Positions 60,670-64,000 of a stretch of DNA of 64,000 nucleotides are shown here, piece by piece. Source of the stretch: an uncultured Roseburia sp. (GTDB lineage Bacteria; Bacillota; Clostridia; Lachnospirales; Lachnospiraceae). Where the stretch lies: positions 1 through 64,000 of the forward strand of contig CALWHT010000014.1 in assembly GCA_944380515.1 (NCBI GenBank), given 5' to 3'. Position 1 is the first letter of the stretch. Each line of letters starts with the position of its first letter. A program made the translations under genes and the position numbers. The notes below the pieces were generated by a model, which saw only the letters and a list, made by a program, of their open reading frames with translations, was not told where the DNA came from and did no database searches.

Positions 60670-61602
60670 ATGGCTATTACAGCAGCTATGGTAAAAGAAC
60701 TGCGTGAGATGACCGGCGCAGGCATGATGGATTGTAAAAAAGCATTGAACGAGACAAACGGAAATATGGACGAGGCTGTCGAGTTCTTAAGAAAGAACGG
60801 ACAGGCAAAGGCCGAGAAAAAGGCGAGCAGAATCGCTGCTGAGGGTCTTTGCACCGTTGTCGTAAAGGATGAGAAGACAGCAGCCGTTGTCGAGGTAAAC
60901 TCCGAGACCGACTTTGTTGCAAAGAATGAGACATTCCAGGCATTTGTAAAAGCAGTTGCAGAGCAGGCCGTAAATTCTGACGCGGCGGACATGGATGCAT
61001 TTATGGCAGAGCCGTGGATTGAAGATGCAGGCAAGACGGTAAACGATGCTCTTGTAGAAAAGGTTGCCGTGATTGGCGAGAATTTAAAAATCCGCAGATT
61101 TGAGAAGGTTGTTGCAGAGCATGGCTGTGTGGCTTCCTATATCCATGGCGGCGGAAGAATCGGTGTCATTGTTGATGCGGAGACCGACGTTGTGAATGAC
61201 GCAGTGAAGGAAGCGCTGGTAAACATTGCAATGCAGATTGCGGCTTTAAGCCCGAAATATGTTTCCAGAGACGAGGTAAGCGCAGATTATATCGCTCATG
61301 AGAAAGAGATTCTTTTGGCTCAGATTATGAACGATCCGAAGGAGTCCCAGAAGCCGGAGAAGGTGATTAACGGTATCATCGAGGGCCGTGTGAGCAAAGA
61401 GTTAAAGGAAATCTGCCTTGTGGATCAGGTATATGTAAAGGCGGAAGACGGAAAGCAGACTGTAGGCAAATACCTTGAGGAGGTTTCCAAGGCTGTCGGC
61501 TGTCCGGTCAAGGTAAAGAGATTTGTGCGTTTTGAGACGGGCGAGGGTCTTGAGAAGAAGCAGGAGGACTTCGCAGCAGAGGTTGCGGCTCAGATGAAAT
61601 AG
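60670..61602 (+). CDS. tsf: Translation elongation factor Ts
   Basis: A 310-residue nucleotide exchange factor for EF-Tu. N-terminal UBA-like domain (AAMVKELREMTGAGMMDCKK) and the TDFVAKN motif (VNSETDFVAKNETF) are present; two core dimerisation subdomains follow. ATG 60670 lies 8 nt after GGAGG; the earlier TTG and ATG (60655, 60664) overlap or crowd that site. Confidence 0.97.
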   Translation: MAITAAMVKELREMTGAGMMDCKKALNETNGNMDEAVEFLRKNGQAKAEKKASRIAAEGLCTVVVKDEKTAAVVEVNSETDFVAKNETFQAFVKAVAEQAVNSDAADMDAFMAEPWIEDAGKTVNDALVEKVAVIGENLKIRRFEKVVAEHGCVASYIHGGGRIGVIVDAETDVVNDAVKEALVNIAMQIAALSPKYVSRDEVSADYIAHEKEILLAQIMNDPKESQKPEKVINGIIEGRVSKELKEICLVDQVYVKAEDGKQTVGKYLEEVSKAVGCPVKVKRFVRFETGEGLEKKQEDFAAEVAAQMK

Positions 61603-61671
61603 GTTCAGCTACGCTGAACCATTACAGGTTTGCCAAGGGCAAACCTGAGCATAGTTCCGGCTGCGCCGGAA
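61602..61671. repeat. Three tandem perfect hairpins after tsf
   Basis: GGTTCAGC-TAC-GCTGAACC (61602-61620), CAGGTTTGCC-AAG-GGCAAACCTG (61625-61647) and TTCCGGC-TGC-GCCGGAA (61655-61671) follow one another. Each stem is perfect (8, 10 and 7 bp) and each loop is 3 nt. None is followed by a U-run, so they are not ordinary terminators. They may protect the tsf mRNA 3' end or be units of a palindromic repeat family. Confidence 0.7.
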
Positions 61672-61715
61672 TAATGAGAGAAAAGTGAAAAATGTACTGC
61701 CGCCGGGCAGAATAG

Positions 61716-61772
61716 AAAGCGTTGAATGTTGTATCGCAGGCCATAGAAGATACAATGTCCAGCGCTTTTTTT
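61716..61772 (+). terminator. Long hairpin with U-run before MATE gene
   Basis: AAAGCGTTG (61716-61724) pairs with CAGCGCTTT (61760-61768, one wobble) and TTGTATC (61729-61735) with GATACAA (61749-61755), followed by T 61766-61772. It is a terminator for rpsB-tsf or an attenuator for the MATE gene. The inner arms also read as a promoter, TTGTAT-16 bp-TACAAT (61729-61734, 61751-61756), so the site may have two roles. Confidence 0.65.
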
Positions 61773-61795
61773 ACATCGGGAAAGGAGTTTTTACG

Positions 61796-63127
61796 ATGAA
61801 AGAATCAAGTTGTCTGCGGGAATTTGCCAGATATGCGTCCTTAAATGTAATGGGGATGATAGGGCTGTCCTGCTATATACTCGCCGATACTTTTTTTGTG
61901 TCGAAGGGATTGGGGACAAATGGCCTTACCGCTTTAAATCTGGCCATCCCCATATACAGCTTTATCCATGGAAGCGGGCTGATGATTGGCATGGGCGGAG
62001 GAACCAAATATTCGATTCAGAAAAGTCAGGGGGAGCATAGACAGGCAAACCGTGTTTTCACCAATGCGGTTTATCTCGCAGCCATGTTTGCCGTGGTTTT
62101 TGTAATGATCGGTATATTTTTCTCCGGCCGGATAGCTGCGATTTTGGGGGCGGATGAGAGCGTATTTGAGATGACGAAAACATATTTACAAGTCATTTTA
62201 CTGTTTGCCCCGGCTTTTTTAATGAACAATGTGCTTCTTTGCTTTGTCCGCAATGACGGAGCCCCGCAGCTTTCGATGGCGGCCATGATAGGCGGAAGCC
62301 TTTCGAACGTGGTGCTGGATTATGTTTTTATTTTTCCGTGCGGGATGGGAATCTTCGGTGCAGTATTTGCCACCGGCTTGGCTCCGGTTATCAGTATGCT
62401 CATCTTGTCCTGGCATTTTATCCGGAGAAAAAATCAGTTTCATTTTACAAAATGCAGGCCGGAGCGGAAATTGGCGGCGGCCATATTTTCGAGCGGGCTT
62501 CCTTCCCTGATAACGGAGATGTCCTCTGGAATTGTAATAATTGTATTTAATTCTATTATTTTAAGGCTTCAGGGAAATGTGGGAGTGGCTGCCTACGGTG
62601 TGATTGCGAATCTGTCGCTTGTCGTGATTGCTGTTTATACGGGAATTGCACAGGGAATCCAGCCGATTACCAGCAGAAATTACGGCGTCGGCAATCTTAG
62701 GAATGTGCGGACAATCCTGCGCTGTGCGCTGATTACCATGCTCATCGTATCAGCGGCTATTTATGCAGTTGTATTTTTCGGGGCAGCTCAGATCACCGAT
62801 ATATTCAACAGTGAGAATAATGACATGCTGCAGCGCATTGCGGAGCAGGGATTAAAGCTGTATTTTATTGGTTCTCCGTTTGCCGGCTTCAATATCATTG
62901 TTTCCATGTACTTTACTTCTGTGGAATATCCGCTGCCGGCACATGTGATTTCGCTGCTCCGGGGCTTTGCCGTCATTATTCCGATGGCGTTTCTTCTTTC
63001 CGCTGTGGCGGATATGGCGGGAGTTTGGTGTGCATTCCCGTGTACGGAACTGCTGGTTGCGATAGTTGGGGCAGTTTTTCCAGGCTCTCGCAAAATTTTT
63101 TCGGTGTCATCCCGAATTTCTTCTTAA
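61796..63127 (+). CDS. MATE family efflux transporter
   Basis: A 443-residue, 12-TM multidrug/toxin extrusion transporter, probably driven by sodium or proton entry. Two homologous halves are visible (MIGLSCYILADTFFVSKGLG; IVIIVFNSIILRLQGNVGVA and IAQGIQPITSRNYGVGN). ATG 61796 follows AAAGGAG; the open frame from 61685 covers the terminator hairpin and is rejected. Its last 152 bp overlap the convergent AraC gene. Confidence 0.9.
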   Translation: MKESSCLREFARYASLNVMGMIGLSCYILADTFFVSKGLGTNGLTALNLAIPIYSFIHGSGLMIGMGGGTKYSIQKSQGEHRQANRVFTNAVYLAAMFAVVFVMIGIFFSGRIAAILGADESVFEMTKTYLQVILLFAPAFLMNNVLLCFVRNDGAPQLSMAAMIGGSLSNVVLDYVFIFPCGMGIFGAVFATGLAPVISMLILSWHFIRRKNQFHFTKCRPERKLAAAIFSSGLPSLITEMSSGIVIIVFNSIILRLQGNVGVAAYGVIANLSLVVIAVYTGIAQGIQPITSRNYGVGNLRNVRTILRCALITMLIVSAAIYAVVFFGAAQITDIFNSENNDMLQRIAEQGLKLYFIGSPFAGFNIIVSMYFTSVEYPLPAHVISLLRGFAVIIPMAFLLSAVADMAGVWCAFPCTELLVAIVGAVFPGSRKIFSVSSRISS

Positions 63128-63956
63128 ATTCCCTGTGGAAGTAGGAGAGATTTCCGAAGCCGACCGACAGAGAAACCTCCAGTGCGGAGGAATTTCCCTG
63201 CCCGAAAAGCTCCGCGGCTTTTTCCAGACGGATGCTGCGCACATAGTCCATACAGGAAAGGCCGACATATTTTTTAAAAAAGCGCATGAAATGATACTCA
63301 CTGAAGCAGCAGAGAGAGGCAAGGTCGGCCACGCAGAGCGGTTCGGAATAATGCGCTTCGATATATTCCAGCACCAGCTTTAATTTGCGGGCGTGCTCAT
63401 TATATAGCTGGGGCAGCTCGGATTCCTTGCGGCAGTACGGCAGGAGCACCGCAATGAGCTGAAGGAGAAGGGATTTGAGCATCAGCTCGTAGCCGTAAGC
63501 CGCGCAGCCATAGGCTTTGCTTACGGCATGAAAGAGGGACAGGGCATCCGGATAAGCCGGGTGCTCTTTTTTTATGACGAAGGGAGGAATCAGCTTTTGT
63601 GCCGCCAAAGGGGTCAGGTAGCGGACGGCGCAGACATCGGCGTTGCTGATACCGAGAAAATTCATGTGGAAAACATAGGTCTCCGACATCATTTGCTCTC
63701 CCGCCGGAGCCTGGATGGAATGAAGTACCGCCGGAGGAAGAAATATGATATCGCCGGGGCAGACCTCATAGGAGGCCAGCTGAATCTGATAGCTGCAGCA
63801 GCCCTCCGTAATCAGGGTAAATTCCGCTTCCTCATGCCAGTGGGCGGTGACGGCCGGATAGCTGTCAGAGAGTGTCGTTATATATTTCTGGAGCGGAAAC
63901 ATCTGCTCCCCGTGTCTTGCGTTTTCTTTTTGGGAGGAGGGTAAATGCCTTATCAT
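62976..63956 (-). CDS. AraC-family transcriptional regulator
   Basis: A 326-residue regulator with an N-terminal cupin sensor (about 35-110, HWHEEAEFTLITEGCCSYQI, CPGDIIFLPPAVLHSIQ) and a C-terminal pair of helix-turn-helix motifs (about 190-290, VADLASLCCFSEYHFMRFFK, ALEVSLSVGFGNLSYFHREF). ATG 63956 has GGAAAGGA upstream; the GTG at 63977 does not. A 30-residue Pro-rich tail overlaps the end of the MATE gene on the other strand. The target genes are unknown; the promoter would lie in 63957-64000 or beyond the window. Confidence 0.92.
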   Translation of the reverse strand: MIRHLPSSQKENARHGEQMFPLQKYITTLSDSYPAVTAHWHEEAEFTLITEGCCSYQIQLASYEVCPGDIIFLPPAVLHSIQAPAGEQMMSETYVFHMNFLGISNADVCAVRYLTPLAAQKLIPPFVIKKEHPAYPDALSLFHAVSKAYGCAAYGYELMLKSLLLQLIAVLLPYCRKESELPQLYNEHARKLKLVLEYIEAHYSEPLCVADLASLCCFSEYHFMRFFKKYVGLSCMDYVRSIRLEKAAELFGQGNSSALEVSLSVGFGNLSYFHREFKKKFGMTPKKFCESLEKLPQLSQPAVPYTGMHTKLPPYPPQRKEETPSE

Positions 63957-64000
63957 AAATATTCCTTTCCGAATCACAGGTGTTACTATTCTTATAGCAG

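Noticed and set aside
61685-61795. Longer MATE start at 61685
   Set aside because: The added 37 residues come from the terminator hairpin; AAAGGAG precedes ATG 61796.

Overview
The window looks like chromosomal DNA of a motile, spore-forming, low-to-mid GC Clostridium relative, most likely a gut Lachnospiraceae (Roseburia/Eubacterium-like). The reasons are a long Firmicutes-type fla/che operon with FliY, MotE, FlbD, CheC and CheD; codY directly upstream of that operon; a cotJABC spore-coat operon; a sigK-type sigma factor; FeoA/FeoB with a Cys-rich FeoB partner; and strong AGGAGG ribosome binding sites with frequent TTG and GTG starts. No tRNA, rRNA, CRISPR array, prophage or recognisable defence cassette was found.

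Layout. 1-2100: gene-poor, decayed DNA and an IS110-family element (transposase on the minus strand) with a structured candidate bridge RNA upstream of its transposase. 2185-4190: two unrecognised genes, a TPR-like protein and a two-TM coiled-coil protein. 4236-5358 (minus): cotJA-cotJB-cotJC. 5491-7064: a complete IS4-family insertion with 14-bp inverted repeats and a 9-bp target duplication. 7077-7868: a promoter, a palindromic operator and two small membrane-protein genes. 7906-8020: a MITE-like repeat. 8048-10577: a Fur-box-controlled feoA-feoB-feoB-partner operon. 10694-13739: an orphan sugar-binding lipoprotein and a chemoreceptor. 13830-20177: gltX, a short UvrD-like helicase, a DUF1292 gene (minus), a GH13 protein that has lost catalytic residues, and a DUF5662 gene. 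20244-25770: sigK, comM-dprA, topA. 25876-26658: codY with an apparent autoregulatory CodY box.

26760-59728: one long plus-strand flagellar/chemotaxis operon: flgB flgC fliE fliF fliG fliH fliI [repeat element] fliJ motE-like fliK flgD flg_opr flgE flbD motA motB fliL fliM fliY cheY fliO fliP fliQ fliR flhB flhA flhF flhG pilZ cheB cheA cheW cheC cheD, a small membrane gene, fliA (sigD), a small soluble gene, a SwrB-like gene and a mini-MltG-like gene. It encodes the rod-base, C ring, export gate, hook, stator and most of the chemotaxis core; cheR, flagellin and receptors other than the 12 kb MCP are not here. As in Bacillus, the operon runs into rpsB-tsf (59895-61602). 61602-61772 holds three tandem perfect hairpins and a terminator-like structure, followed by a MATE transporter that overlaps a convergent AraC-family regulator.

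The genes fit a life of motility with nutrient sensing: CodY and the SBP/MCP pair connect nutrient status to movement, and SigK and CotJ mark sporulation. The items most worth checking are the GH13 pseudoenzyme, the SBP-MCP pair, the IS110 candidate bridge RNA and the palindromic elements (7906-8020, 32810-32932, 61602-61671). I saw no convincing wholly new multi-gene system.
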